Shown: one piece after another, positions 1 through 13,250 of the stretch
How positions within the stretch are numbered: position 1 is the first letter of the stretch
Layout of the letters: each line of letters opens with the position of its first letter
Source: Cichorium intybus
Lineage: Eukaryota; Streptophyta; Magnoliopsida; Asterales; Asteraceae
Assembly: GCA_023525715.1 (NCBI GenBank)
Contig: CM042010.1
Location: 158,783,907 to 158,847,906 of the forward strand
DNA length: 64,000 bases
Direction of reading: 5' to 3'
Program-made: the position numbers and the translations under genes
The notes under the pieces: model-generated
The model's database searches: none
Told to the model about the DNA's origin: nothing
Seen by the model: the letters and a program-made list of their open reading frames with translations, nothing else

Positions 1-509
1 TTTTGTATGTTTCTACTGTCATGATTAGTGAATCTAGGGTATATAAAACCTAACAATAATGATACTCTTCAAAAGACAAGTTTATGGTTCTTTTAAACTG
101 CTCCATGTTATGCATGGGTATCTCTCAGTTTATTTTTTAAAGATTTTTTTAAATATGAAATTAGATATTGGTAACTACTTCACACATCTTATCTGTAATT
201 TTGGCAGATGAATGTGGGAAAATTAGTGAAGATGGCAGTTTGCACGGTAGGAATGGTATAGTGAGAATGTTTGTTTTGTATATGATTACAAGCTTTAGAT
301 ATGTGTTTTTAAACAGCTAACATACACGTCCTCTAAATTCTAATCCAAAAACTACACTTTTGTCCACTATGGGACTTGAACCGTCAACCATTTAGGGGAA
401 AGACACATTTTAAGCACTTGGTACCGCTAGGATAAAGGCACTTTGGTATAGATATATGTTAATCACTCTTTTATGAATGTTCTTTAAATTGTTGTTTAAC
501 TTTTAGTGC

Positions 510-583
<74 letters not shown>

Positions 584-1214
584 ATTTCATGTTAACCATC
601 ATTTCTTCCTCAAAAGTGTTTGATACACATTAAAGTAATTCAAATACAATTTATTACTCTAATTCTATCCCTAATCAAATATAAGTTAACAAATGACTCC
701 TTATACACCATATATAAGTTTTAGTTTGGAATCATAAATGTCAGAGTATGAAACAAGAGGCAATAATGATTATATAATTTTGAATTACAAAACACCGACC
801 AATAAGAAAATTTAGATTGATTTGATAGTAGGCTAGGATTACAAAAGAAATAGCACATACAATTGAAAGAAAACATACATAAATTTATTGAATAGTAATT
901 GTATAGGTTGGGACTAAATTTGGAGAAAATTGGTGTAAAGAACATTGAATGTCGAATGGTAAAAAAGTTGTCATTACTTTAAGTACCATGAAGTAAAATA
1001 AAGAGTGTGGTGTATATTTTGTCTTTTTTAGAATTTAATTTTTGTAGGTCCTAAAGTTAATAATTTGCATAAGTCTCCTAAAATGTTAGGATCAACCCGA
1101 TCGCAAGGAAAGTGATAATACACACACTGCTTACTGAAAACATAACTCCAAACGTATTTGACATCCAATCCATGATAAATTTAAGCTAAATCAAGTCATT
1201 ATAAATAGTTTAAC
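1..1214. other. AT-rich non-genic stretch
   Basis: No supported gene was seen. The only structures are the TA microsatellite and a tRNA-like block on the minus strand at about 355-425 (a B-box-like GGTTCAAGTCCC when read on that strand). Open frames here are short and lack conservation cues. Confidence 0.6.
513..581. repeat. TA dinucleotide microsatellite
   Basis: About 34 uninterrupted TA units, an ordinary plant microsatellite likely to vary in length. Confidence 0.97.
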
Positions 1215-1244
1215 GGGGTAATAATATAGAAGAACTGTATTTTT

Positions 1245-4200
1245 GGGTAATAATATAGAGACACTATATTTTGTCGCTTTTCTATTATAACCACCAAATT
1301 TTAGTTTGTGTTAAAAATCACCGGTTTTTTGATAAAAGTTATGTCGCAACCATGATGACCTGCAAATGCCCATTTTGTCCCCTTATTGTTCTAAAAAATC
1401 ATCTATACTTTCAAAGAATTACATTGCAGCATCTATGTGTTTTTGTTTATTTATGGATTATTTAAATCGAAAAAAGTTAATATATTAGAATATATAATAT
1501 TTTGTCCTCTCTATATCTATATATGTTGATGCCACATTGCAAACTTCACTTTTTTCAACACCATTTTATTTTAGTTTCTATGATTTTTGGGTTGAAAACC
1601 CATTTAATTTCAATTTAGCTTTAGGCTTTTGTAGTTGAAAAACCATTCGATTCTAGTTTCTAAGATTATGTTCCAGTTTTTATTTTGGTTGAAAAACATT
1701 TGATTTTAGTTTTTTTGGGTTGAAAAAAAATAGATTTTGGTTTTTTATTGTCTTAAAAAAATTGAAAATTGAAATCTAACTTGTAACATCTACATTTTGG
1801 ACCTAGTAGTTTTGACTATTTTGGTAGAAAAATAATGTTTGAAAAGAAATAAAATGTAATTCAAATAAATAGAATAAATCATGAAAATATATAAAATAGA
1901 ATATAAAGTAACATAAGTATCATATCTTTAGCATTTGGAAATACATATTTAGTAATTTGTGAAAATTTGAACAGACGTACTAAAAACGTCAATCTTGTCA
2001 AAGTTAGTTTTTGACCACAGTTAACTTGTTAGATTCCTATAGACTTAAGTGTAATAAACTTGACTTAGACATGAGAATTTAGAAAGGTTGGGTAAATATG
2101 TGAAAATAGAAACTATAAGGGTTTTGTTTGCCAAATGATCCAAGTATTATAAGAGCTAGTTATTTGGGGGCATAACATGATTTGAAGAAGGGAATATAGC
2201 TTGTAGGGTGATTTGAAGTGCTGAGTGAAGATTCAAATCCTAATATTATCATCTAGTTACAAGCTTATAGTATGTACTATCATCATCATCATCTATTTCG
2301 AATTAGGGTTTTCGAAAACCCCAATTCTGAAATTTAAACTTGAACTTTTAATTCCTATTATATCATTATGTTATTCTAACCATCTAAATGATATTTGATG
2401 TTCATTTCTATCATCCTTAACTTATTTTTTGGATAAATGAGTTTTAACAATTTGTGAAGCTCCACTAATGGTGGATTTCAAAATTAGATTTCATGAATAA
2501 AATTAATGATGTTTCTATTCTCCTTTCAATGATTCTAAACCATTTTTTAACAAAGTATTCCACTATTTATTGGTTACTTCATGATTTGAACCATTATATG
2601 AACTTCAAGTTGTAACGTAGCTACATTGCAAATTCTAGTCATAGCTTGAAGTGAAATGAGCTATTGATCCAATAATATTTCATAAATTTCCACAAGCACA
2701 TAGTATTAAAGCATTATAATGTTTTTGTTGATGATTTATTGAGATAAAAGGACTTGAAGATGATATGGAACGTAAACAAGCATGTGATTTCTAATAAACC
2801 TTGTGTTGTGTAAAAAATACTTATAAATCATTAAAAATGCAACTTAAATCATGATTAAATGATTATTAGGAATGGTTTTCAAGATGTTAGAATGTTAATG
2901 GATCAATAAAAGTCATTTGAGCTTAATAGGTTACGTCTAGAAGTGGTTTGACAAGTGTATGGAGCGTGTAGTGGAAGAAATCATGAAATAGTGCACCTAT
3001 AGACCTAACTCGGTCGAGTCAGTCTCCTTTGGGATTTGAGCCGATCAATTAAATGCCTATGAAGGCCATTGGACAATTTTGTTTTGCATACGATATCTAA
3101 ATCAAGTCTGGTTTTCGTATATGTTATAATGGTTATGCGGATGATATAAACGGAATAAAACTATGTTTTCGCCAATAAGAACTTATAATTGAATTAATGG
3201 ATTAAGTAGGAAGTTGTAACTTAGATTTTGGACTTCTATATGTGATCATTAGGTACTCCAAAGTGTCTAGATTGCATATCAATTGATGCATCATATGTGA
3301 TATTACTTTATAAGGGTTTTCACTTACAAAATTTCAATTGGCTGTAAATATGTTTGTGCGCTCATCATATACATACATGTAGGATGGGATTGGACTTGTG
3401 TTTGGCCCGAGCACTTTTGGGATTATTTTCCCTTATCGTTGGATGTTTTTGTCAAGCTATAACAACTTAGGGATGGACCTTGCAAATCCATTCCATGGAA
3501 TCATAAGTGATGCGAACATGTAACCTAATTATTGACCATATGGGTCTTGTATGCTTTAACGAGTTTTGAGTGTGATGTTATTACCTTGTTAAAGTTGAAG
3601 GCAATAGATTTTGAGTGTGACGCTATTACCCAGGTTAGGCCTATGACCATCGGGACATAGGATGAAAAGGTTTATGAGAGTGTAGAGTACATGGGAATGG
3701 GGTTAAATGCATATGCATTTCATATCATGACATTGCTTAATGAAATCATTTAATCATTGAAAACTATGAATGTTTTGGAAAATATCATAAAAATGTTTTG
3801 GAAATTTTTACTTTGAGTTGGATTATCACATTTATTCAATCTAACTATAGAGTTTTTCAGGCATACTCACAATACTCCTTAGTCTAACTTAAACATGTAT
3901 ACGCAGATGGTGACTTGGATGTTTAGGAGTTGTATGAGGACTTTTTAGAAGATCACTACTTATGTGTTCCTTTAACTATTGTTGTGATATTTTATTGTAC
4001 TCCTTTCAATTTGAAACTTATGTTTTGGTAAAAACTTTAATTGGGGCCTAATTTCGTATTATTTGAAACTTGAAAACGATTTTGGGACAAAACTTTTCTT
4101 ATTAAATAAATGGAAATTAAGGGGTGTCACATAATTGTTTTTCAACCCAAGAAAACCAAAATCGAATGAATCTCCACCCAAAAAACCTGAAAAATAATCA

Positions 4201-4671
4201 CAGAAACCGAAATCGAATGTTTTTTCAACCCAAAAATTGGGACTAAATCAAGGAACTTGTGATTGAATGGCTTTCAACCTAAAAAACTAAAACTAAAACC
4301 AAATTATAAAAACCAGAAATCAATGATTTTTCAACAATAACATGAACTTTGCAACTTGGCATCGATATATATCGATATAAATGTTTTTTCTACAGAAGAC
4401 ATAATATTATAAATTTAACATATTACTTTTTTTGGTAAAATAAGCCCTAAAAATAAAAATGAAAATAGATAGTGGACGCGATGGAATTTTTCGAAAATAT
4501 AGGTGGTTTTTTAGAACAAAAAATGGGTCAAAGCCGACACTTGCAAGTCATAATGGTCGCAATAAAACTTTTATCCCTAAATGATGATTTTTAACACAGT
4601 TTAAAATTAAATGGTTAAACCAAAAAAATAAAATATCATGCTTTTTTATGTTATTAGCCATAATTTAACCC
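1245..4671. mobile_element. Long inverted-repeat (foldback) element with an LTR at its axis
   Basis: The left arm (about 1245-1781) and right arm (4132-4671) are reverse complements at roughly 75-80% by eye. Matching landmarks include GTGTTAAAAATCA, GATAAAAGTT, the CATTTTGTCCCC-like block, and repeated GGTTGAAAAA tracts facing GTTTTTCAACCC. The right end reads inward as GGGTTAAATTATGG. The left end is less certain because of a short local duplication (1215-1275). I saw no clear target duplication. Long arms and a G-rich terminus resemble Mutator-type foldback elements. The interior has been displaced by the LTR at 1782-4131. Confidence 0.6.
1782..4131. mobile_element. Solo LTR-like insertion (Gypsy type)
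   Basis: It begins TGTAACATC and ends GGGGTGTCACA, the TG...CA form with the TGTGACACCCC terminus common to plant Ty3/Gypsy LTRs. It is 2350 bp, has no long open frame, and is flanked by TAACT (1777-1781) and TAATT (4132-4136), a 4/5 match to a 5-bp target duplication. It lies exactly at the symmetry axis of the surrounding inverted repeat. No second LTR or internal region is present, so a solo LTR is the simplest reading. Confidence 0.55.
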
Positions 4672-5294
4672 TCAAATGTTCACACAATATAACAATTAAT
4701 ATACCAAAAATAATTAGCAAATAGACAAGAATTTAAAGTGTTTCTGTTTTGTATAAAATAACAAAAATATATTGCCTAAAATCAACAAAGTTCAAACATA
4801 TTGAAGCCATATATAAAAAGTACATGTATTAATGTATATAAAATACTAATAAATTAAAACTATGTTATTATTAATCTATAATTTAAGCCAGATGCTTATA
4901 TTTGTCTTGATTCCTCCCAAGAACTTGAATAGATCCATTTGATACACATATCGTTGTATTATGTATAACTTTATTATAGAAACAAATTAATCAAACATCT
5001 ACATCAAATCATACGCATGAAAAATGTTTTCTTTCTCGTTTTAATAGATTATAAAAGTTAACGACCACTTGAGCGTCATGTAACTACAAAAAAACAACTA
5101 TACTGAAATTAGTCAAATTACTATATATAGACTCAATTAAAATAATTATAAACAAACCGTTTGTTTTTACCTAGCTCTATTTTTATATTTAACGTCAACA
5201 TACAAATTAAAATTAGAAACCTACTACTTGAAAATCGAAAGCCATCATATCTTTTGTTATCTTCACATTCTTGCAAAATATTTGAACATATAAG

Positions 5295-5769
5295 CAATGT
5301 TTTAAAAACCGGTTCGAACCGAGAACCGGAGATGATGACGGTTTGATTCGAACCGGTTTTACGATGTTTTCTTGACCGGAATAAACCGGCCGAGTTTGGT
5401 AAAAAAAACCAGTTGAACCGGAATAGAATGACCTTATCTTGAGCTTTTGTATTTGGTTTGAACTAAAGACTCCTAAGTCTTACTATAAAAATAAAATATG
5501 TCGTATGTGACGTTGCCGCTTTGCGTCTTTTTTAATCTCATAGATGATACAACTTTTGGTTTACTTTATTTGTCATACTTGTTGTTATTTGTATTTTTAA
5601 TGGTTGAACTTATTGATGTTAAATTCTTGGTTTTATATATACATATGTATACAGGAAAATAGTAAAACACTCAAAATTTCTAAAATTATGGAAACCGGTT
5701 TGACTGGACGGTTAAACCGAAAAAAATCACCAGACTAGTTCGATTATAAAACCGGTTTTTAAAGCATTG
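5295..5769. mobile_element. hAT-type non-autonomous element
   Basis: Terminal inverted repeats start CAATGTTTTAAAAACCGG on the left and CAATGCTTTAAAAACCGG when read from the right. A perfect 8-bp target duplication CATATAAG flanks it at 5287-5294 and 5770-5777. Eight-base duplications are the hAT signature. The 475-bp interior is rich in short ACCGGTT palindromes and has no transposase. Confidence 0.88.
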
Positions 5770-5777
5770 CATATAAG

Positions 5778-7396
5778 TCTATTTACCACAAAATAATTTC
5801 ACATTTCCTTCTTATAGACATTGATTTCTTAATGTAATATACATGGTATTCATTATTTTCTCATATATTTTTGTTTTATCAGGCAACTTTAGTCAATCTG
5901 ATTTACAAGTTCATTTGGTTCGTTTAATTACGGAAAAATAGTTTGTTTTCCGGAAAAGAGTTAAGAAAAACAAATTTTAAAAACACGCTTGGTGTAATAC
6001 TTTTTATAAAACTTTTCAGTTTTCAAAATTAGAACGAACTTAGAAAACTGATGATTATTGTTTTTCAAAATTTTCCAATTACAAAAGTTTTCTAAAATAT
6101 AAACACACACACCCCTAATCATATCACACACCCACCGCAACACCCACCCATACCCACACCTTCACCCCAACCCTCCACTAACACCCACCCTCAGGAGATT
6201 GGTTCATTTTAGGCATGCGTGATTCCAGTGAAGAAATGAGTCTATTCTGATAATTTTACGTGGACTTTTAATGGCTTGAAAACAATTGCAAATTTGATGA
6301 ATCTTTTACAAGCATTATTTTTAAAAAAAATTTTTTTGCCAAGTTTGGCTGAAAACCCAATGTTTTAATTCTATGTTCAGGTGTGTTTATCTTTTAGGTT
6401 TAAGCATACGACTTGATGTTTGGTTTATGATTCTATTATAGTGATACTTTTCTCGTTTCAAGTTGAATTCGATTCTTTTTTATTGGTCACTTGCATGAAT
6501 TGAATTCATGCATAATTAATTTATTCATAGGGCACCTAATCGTTTTATGTAGTTAACGACTGATAATAAGCAATAAGATTTCTTATTGTAGAACTTTGAT
6601 CACATGTTTTCACACTTTCGAGCATATGAGAAAAATAAACATTGTTGGGGAGCTTGTATAAAACTTAAGGCGGTTTTCAATACAATCTAATAGCGTTTTT
6701 AGGTTGGATTAGAAAAACTAGTTCTAGTAAAAATGTGTTTTGATTAAATAAATCCACAAGCGAAAGGTGTTAGAGTGTGTTAATGCTTTCCATTAGAATA
6801 GTAATTATAAACTACATCAACGCATAATCAACTTGAATGGTAGATATTGTGAGCTTGGAACTAGATTCGTTTTAATTATTGTTTACAATCTACATTCAAC
6901 AAGCATGTTATTATTTTTAATACTCCTTTACGTCAAACAAAAAACTCGCACTTTCTTACCACCGCTCCGTGCACAAAGAGGTATAGACCTTTAATACCGT
7001 GTCTGTATGATTCGACCCTATTTTCCATGTACTCTATTATTGGTACAATATGACAATGACTTTTAGGACATATTGTGTACCCCTTTTATTTATGAGGTTT
7101 AACTCCCTTAACACCCTACCTCCACTTACACCTATCCACCCACATCCATATCCACACCCATACCCAATACCCCCACCTACACACCCGCACACTCATCTCC
7201 ACAACCTACTACACCATCATACTTACCTCCACCCGCCACCCACCTTACTCTACCCTACCCAAACTTTCACATATACCCCCACCCACCCTTGCCCTACCCA
7301 TACAAACACCCTATCCCTACATACACACACCCAACTTCCAGTCCCTTACACCCACCCTACCCCTACATCACCCCTACCCTCACCCACACCCATATA
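5778..7396. other. Non-genic stretch with two C-rich low-complexity blocks
   Basis: AT-rich sequence without a supported gene. Blocks at about 6100-6190 and 7110-7390 are strings of CCCAYAC/CCCTACCC-like units on the plus strand. They give spurious Pro/His/Thr-rich reading frames but carry no exact period. They are not the plant telomere unit CCCTAAA. Confidence 0.6.
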
Positions 7397-7749
7397 TGTT
7401 GGATCTATATGCCCAGGTATGTTCATAGAACGATATTACTAATAATATATGATCATATAGGGTCACATTAATAACAAGTTAGACATCTAAATGATCATTT
7501 TATCATGATAAAATGTTGCAATACTTGTGTTTATCATTTTATATGTAAAATGATATGGAAAATAGGATAAATTCATGTTGTATGAATAAATCCAAAAGAA
7601 TATACATATTTAGTGTAAATTATTTATATCATTCAAAAGGTTAAATGAATCAAATAAGTTTGCCAAACACTTATTTATTTTAATTGTTTAAACAGATAAT
7701 ATGTATGTATGTATATATATACATACATACATACATTACGTGAATATAC

Positions 7750-7753
<4 letters not shown>

Positions 7754-7796
<43 letters not shown>

Positions 7797-7804
7797 TATA
7801 TATA

Positions 7805-7883
<79 letters not shown>
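7754..7883. repeat. TA microsatellite, left of the nested LTR
   Basis: A long (TA)n tract with a few TTA interruptions, preceded by ATGT/ACAT tetranucleotide runs at about 7700-7735. It is the left half of the microsatellite split by the insertion at 7884. Confidence 0.95.
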
Positions 7884-7886
<3 letters not shown>

Positions 7887-10800
7887 GACAACCGAAAATT
7901 TATTTATGCGTATAATATGTAATTTGACACTTAAACGTGTTATGGATAGACGAAAAAGGTCAAAGAGGCAAAAGAAATATGGAAATGTATGGATTAAGAC
8001 CTTTTATTAAGTCATTATGAGATATGAGTTCGTTTAGAAATTGGTCTTGCTGAAACGAGGGCAAATTGGGAAATAAAGGACTAAAAGTGATGAAAATATT
8101 TGTAATTCTTCAAAAGTTAATATCTAAAAATCTATATGGAATTGAGAGAAAGTCATGAGACTTTTGTAATATTTGATGTAACAAGAATATAGGAAAAATA
8201 TTCGGGTCATTTGGAGTTGTAACGAATGAGTTATGATGGAATTAAAATGACCCAAAAGTGATAAAAACGACCAAACGGCCATGTTCAAGGGCCTGTAACG
8301 AAAATTCTAGAAAGAACTGGACTCAAGTCAATAGGGAAAAGTTGTAAAGTGCATTCCCACCTTTCTAAAGGTATAAGACTTGTAAAATTCGGATATGATA
8401 TGAGCAAGTTATGGCTAGGTAAAGGTCATGAAAAATAATCAGCAAAGTGCTGAAATAGTTTCTAAGGCATAGACCTAAGGGCATTTTCGGAATTTTTACC
8501 CAAATCTGACCCAAGTCCAGACCAATACCCGATTTTTGTGAATTTCTGTGTGCGTAAAATCATTTGGATAAAAAAAAGAAATTGAAATTAGATCTAGAGG
8601 ATATCGAGAACACAAACACGTATACACACCTCGATATTGTGTGCGTGCGTCATCCTGGTTTGCAATCGGAGAGGCAGGAGAAATATCAAACAATAGAGAG
8701 ATCGAGGGTGAGAAAAATCAGTCACAAAGGGAGAAGCAATTCGCGAACACACACACACTCCGACTGTGTGTGTGCGTGTTTCCTGATACGGGAAAAAGAG
8801 AGGCAACGAGAGATCTATTAGGGAGAAGGAGAAATCGAGTAGTAATAGAAGCAAGACCAGGAGATTCAGCCGTGTTATAGAGATATTAGAATCGAGAAAG
8901 AAGGCAACTTGTTGCTGTGGAGTTGTCACCATCAGAAAACGCGAATATGAGATCGAAAATCGCGCTACCGTCGGCGATAGTGGTGGTGTGCGACGGGAAA
9001 CAGCTGTGGGTGGCGGAGAAGAGGATGTGAAGGTTCGATTGGTGCAGAAAAGTTATCCAAACCTCCTGATTTCAGAATAAGTGCAGAATTTTGAAGGTAA
9101 ACCCAAATTCCTCTAAAACCTAGATCCTTAGAACATGAAATTGGCTAGATATCGAGATGCATGTTGGAAATTTGAAATAATTTCTAATATATGTTTTTGA
9201 TGAGTTCAAAAGCACCTAGAAAATTGTTGGTATGATTATTGGTTGAATCTTATGCTAAAAGAGTTACAACCTTATGTTCAAGTTTGTCAAGAAATTGTCA
9301 TGGGACAAAAATGTGGATGTTAAATCAATTATTATGAAGTTGTAAAACGAAAAGAGAACCGAGTGTATATATATGGATGTTATACAAATTGAAACTTGTA
9401 ATTACATGTTAGAAAGTTGTTTAAGACAATGAGTTATATCTAATTATCATGTTGGAATCATAGTACGACTAAAATTGTGAAAACTTGTACTTGAGAAATT
9501 TGACAGCTTTGACTTTCCTGTCAAAGTCAAACAGTGAACTAAAAATCAAATTTCTTGGAATTGCCTTGTCATATGGGAAATTAAGTTTGGATATATGATA
9601 TACTATATGTAATAAGTTAGAAACACCAAAGAATCAATAAATTGAAGCTTGTTAGCTTGGTGATAATCAAATGACAAAAAGATGAGCAAATTTGACTTTT
9701 ATAAAGTCTAAATGGGACAAGAATGAAAAGTTATGTTTGTGATCAAGAAACTAGTTAAAGTATGATTCATGGGACATGCTTATACTCTAATATGGTAACA
9801 TTGAATTGGAAAGCCAAGCAATTGGTTAAACATCATGTAAAATACCATTTAGTCATAAAAAGACTATAATTAGACTATTTTTAATAAAATGGTCGTTTTA
9901 GGCCTAAGAACTAAAAGCTTGAGAATTAAACCCAAGACTTGGACAACATGATTCATTGTCATGTTATTATACTATATTAAAAGGAAGTTGAAGGATTGAG
10001 TCAAGAAAAGTTAAGTTCTTGGTTAAGCCTAAAAATGACTTAATCGGAAACGGTTAGACTAAAAAGTTACCGTTTAAGCAAATACGAGCTCGTGAGGGCA
10101 CGGAATGAATTTATATCAACATTTATGTGTTGTTGGGTGGTTTTGGCAACAAAATATGTAAAAGTGTGATGTTTAAAAATAATTTTTATTTTTATAATCT
10201 TTAGCGGCAAAAATTGCCAAAAATAGAACAAAAGAGTGAAACGAGAGATGTTTTGACATCTAAGCATTTAGATTGCTTAATAATCATGTTAAGATCAGAA
10301 AGTTACAAAAATTACATGTTAAAACCCAAGAAAACACATTTAGGCAAAGTAGGATGCCTAAATGAGGAAAAGGTAAAAAAATGGTCGAAATGAAAAATGG
10401 CTAAAAAGGTTCCATGAAGCTTTATACATGTTTTAAAGACTATTGGTACATTGTTGGGTTATATAACAATGACTTAAACAAGAGTTTACATGAATTTTGG
10501 ACTAAGTTGTCAAAATGGGACAAAAAGGGTAAATTGTCCAAAATGGTTATTATGCTTTAAGAGTCATACTTAACCATTAGAATAGAATTAGATAATGACT
10601 AGTAGTAGTCAAAAATGATTAGACACATGATATATGTTTAGTTGTCTAATATGTTCTAATCTTCTATTAGATTAATAGAGATTGAAGGACGGTTGGAAGC
10701 AACGAAAGGATATAGTTATGCGGATTAGTGTAGCTAGACGTACTTAGCTACTAAGGTGAGTACATGTGGCATTTTCCCCTCTTTGGGGTACATGGAAAAC

Positions 10801-12296
10801 TGTTTTTATAGTTTATGTGATTTTCGTGTATGAAATGATATGCAAGTTTATTTACCTATGACATGATTTTTAAAGTCTTATAACGATTTGAAAGCAAGTT
10901 TTGGCATTAAGCCACAATGATTTGAAAGTACGTTTTGGCAATAAGCCATATTGTTATGAAAGAAAGTTTTGGGCATCTAGCCTCAATGTGTTTATAATGG
11001 ACTGGTATTATGATATGAAATGCACAGCAATATGAAGTAATGGAAATTTTCTTGTACCCGGGGGATGACGTTCCCGCAAGGGAATCCAGAGGAGTCTACT
11101 GGGGTGGTACCAACCCCTTCGCGAAGTAGATTTCCTAAGACTATATGACGCTAGGGTGGACTGATTATGTTCTTTCCATCCTAGTCCAGACTTGGGGTTA
11201 ATGCCCTAAGTATAAAAAGCATGCATGTTGAGATACCAGTCAAAACATGTGATATGAGGCTGAGATGGTTTGATTATGTTCTCACCATCTCAGTCCAGAC
11301 TTGGGGTATCACCAAGAGTGATTAAGGCCCTAAGTATAAAAATACTATCATGTTCAAATGCCAGTCAAACTAAAAGAAAGAAAAAGAAAAGCATTGCTTT
11401 ACAAGCTTTATTACTTGATGGTTAAAAAGACTTTGAAAGCAAAGTATTTTTATTGACGTATGAAAGGTTTTGACATCTAGTGTCATTATATGAAAACTGT
11501 TCATAAAGGTTTGAATACTAGTCAAGTTTAAGTAATGAAAGTTTTATGATGACAAACTTCTTATGAAAGGTTTTTAAAAGCAAAACGATGATACATTTAA
11601 GTTATAATGATTTTAAAATCCAGTGTTATGAAATGATTTGATTACAATGGTTTTGGAAATGATATATGTTAAGTTATGCCCCTGCAAAGTCAAAAGAAAT
11701 AAATAAATAAATAAATAAAGAGAAAAGCTGGAAATTTCTAGACTAAGACAACTCGTCTTAGTCTTATAAAATCAAGTAAAACTTAGACTAAGAAGACTCG
11801 TCTTAGTCTTAAGTCTGGAATAAGGGCTTTGGGAACAATATGTATTATGTTTGTAATTATTTTGTGTCCAAACCCATGTAGCTCACGAGACATTTTTGTC
11901 TTACGTATTTTATTTTATGCCATGTATCTCAGGTGCTAGACACGAGAGATAGAAGCAGGTAGATGACTCGAGGATATTGAGACTTTAGATGGAGCGAATT
12001 CTGGCTCATGTAACGGTTTGTTATCCTAACTTGCTTTCTATGGTCTTGTATGATATGAAGTTGTAACCCCCGAAGTTGTATAAACATTGTTACAACTAAA
12101 TGGTTATGTTGGGACCAAATTTTTAAGACATGACACGAAGTCATGATAAAAGTTTTTAAAGCTTGAGAATCTGTTTTCTACAGAAACATGGTTTTCGAAA
12201 TATGAGATTTTTCAATAACGAGTTTTATAAAATATTACACTAGCTATTGTGCTTTTGAAATTAATGTGTTTAAAAAAAGGACAAATTTTTGGGCGT

Positions 12297-12300
<4 letters not shown>
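7884..12300. mobile_element. 4.4 kb Gypsy-like solo LTR inserted in a TA microsatellite
   Basis: It begins TGTGACAACCGAAAATTT and ends ACAAATTTTTGGGCGTTACA. The termini are imperfect inverses (TGTGACAACC versus TGTAACGCCC). It is flanked on both sides by TATAT, consistent with a 5-bp duplication but uninformative inside (TA)n. It is 4417 bp with no internal protein coding. It holds local duplications: three ~45-bp units at about 10880-10990, two ~110-bp units at about 11150-11370 (CCTAAGTATAAAAA landmarks), and two copies of an ACTAAGA...TCTTAGTCTT hairpin at 11740-11815. Length and ends fit the large LTRs of Tat/Ogre or related Gypsy lineages, but the lineage is not established. Confidence 0.5.

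Positions 12301-12371
<71 letters not shown>
12301..12371. repeat. TA microsatellite, right of the nested LTR
   Basis: About 35 TA units continuing the tract that ends at 7883. The Copia LTR sequence resumes after it. Confidence 0.95.
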
Positions 12372-12374
<3 letters not shown>

Positions 12375-13250
12375 TATTATATATATCAAAAATGGAAATG
12401 ATTTTATATTTTATAAAGAATAAATCCTAAGTTTATAAAATGTGAAAATCAAGAGAGAGAAATCCTCTCTATCTCTCTCACCATATTCTTGGCAAACACA
12501 ATGAAGAAAATAGGTCAAATAAGAGTGTATTGACATCCTCCCTTGTCCATTGCATGTATACTCTGATAGGAAATATGCATAACAAATAAACTTAAACTCT
12601 TAAGTTCACATGCAACCTAAGGATCTATGTTTTCTCTAATTGAATCTATAAATAAGAACATCAAAAGAAACCATAAGTATAAATCGAAAATTACTAGAAG
12701 GATGGTTTTAGGATTACTTACCTTTTGTTGATCTTTTGGAAGTAAGCACCACAAGCGTCATGTCTCGAATGGTTCACACCCAAGCTAGCAAGCAGGAAGA
12801 CAATAGAGAGAGGAGAGGGATCTCAAAAAATGGCGTAGAGAATGGGGATCCAGGGATGCATATTTATAGCCTCAATGATGATAGGAGATAAGCCTTACAG
12901 ATCCATAATTTGCTTTGGTTTTCTAAGCTTAAGAGATAGTAAGAACACAAGTAAGGAACTAGAATTCCAAGGTGTTATACAAATTGTGGTAGATACCACT
13001 AGAGAATATCATTACTTTGATCTTGTTGCTACATCAACAACATCCAACTTTAGAGTTGGGTCCAAATACTACAAAGGATGTAAATTCTCTTTTTTTTCAT
13101 GCTATTACATTTATCTTAAACATGCATGCAATCTAAGATCCTTGAGGGAAAAATGGTTTTATGTTTTTGTTCAAATGTTTAACTTCCGTTGCAAAATTTT
13201 TGTTATATCATGTGTTAATAACATTATCATTTGCACACTAATTCCCAACA

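Larger units (their letters stand above)
7397..13250 (+). mobile_element. Copia-type LTR, interrupted by a nested LTR
   Basis: The LTR begins TGTTGGATCTATATG at 7397 and ends ATTCCCAACA at 13250, giving matched TGTTGG...CCAACA ends. Immediately downstream, ATTAGTATAAGAGCC (13251-13265) is a slightly decayed initiator-tRNA-Met primer-binding site. So this is a left-hand LTR of an element running to the right. Removing the nested insertion at 7884-12300 leaves about 1.44 kb of LTR. No partner LTR is in the window, and reading frames inside it (for example 12842-13255) are not genes. Confidence 0.6.

Noticed and set aside
7110..7390. Interstitial telomere repeat
   Set aside because: Units are variants of CCCATAC/CCCTACC; the plant telomere unit CCCTAAA does not occur as an array.
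7050..7471. Long Pro/His/Thr-rich open frames
   Set aside because: They come from a CCCAYAC-type low-complexity tract open in several frames at once. No domain, no splice context.
8496..8932. Overlapping frames on both strands
   Set aside because: They lie in the GA/CA-rich part of the nested LTR. No conserved domain, and mirrored openness on both strands reflects composition.
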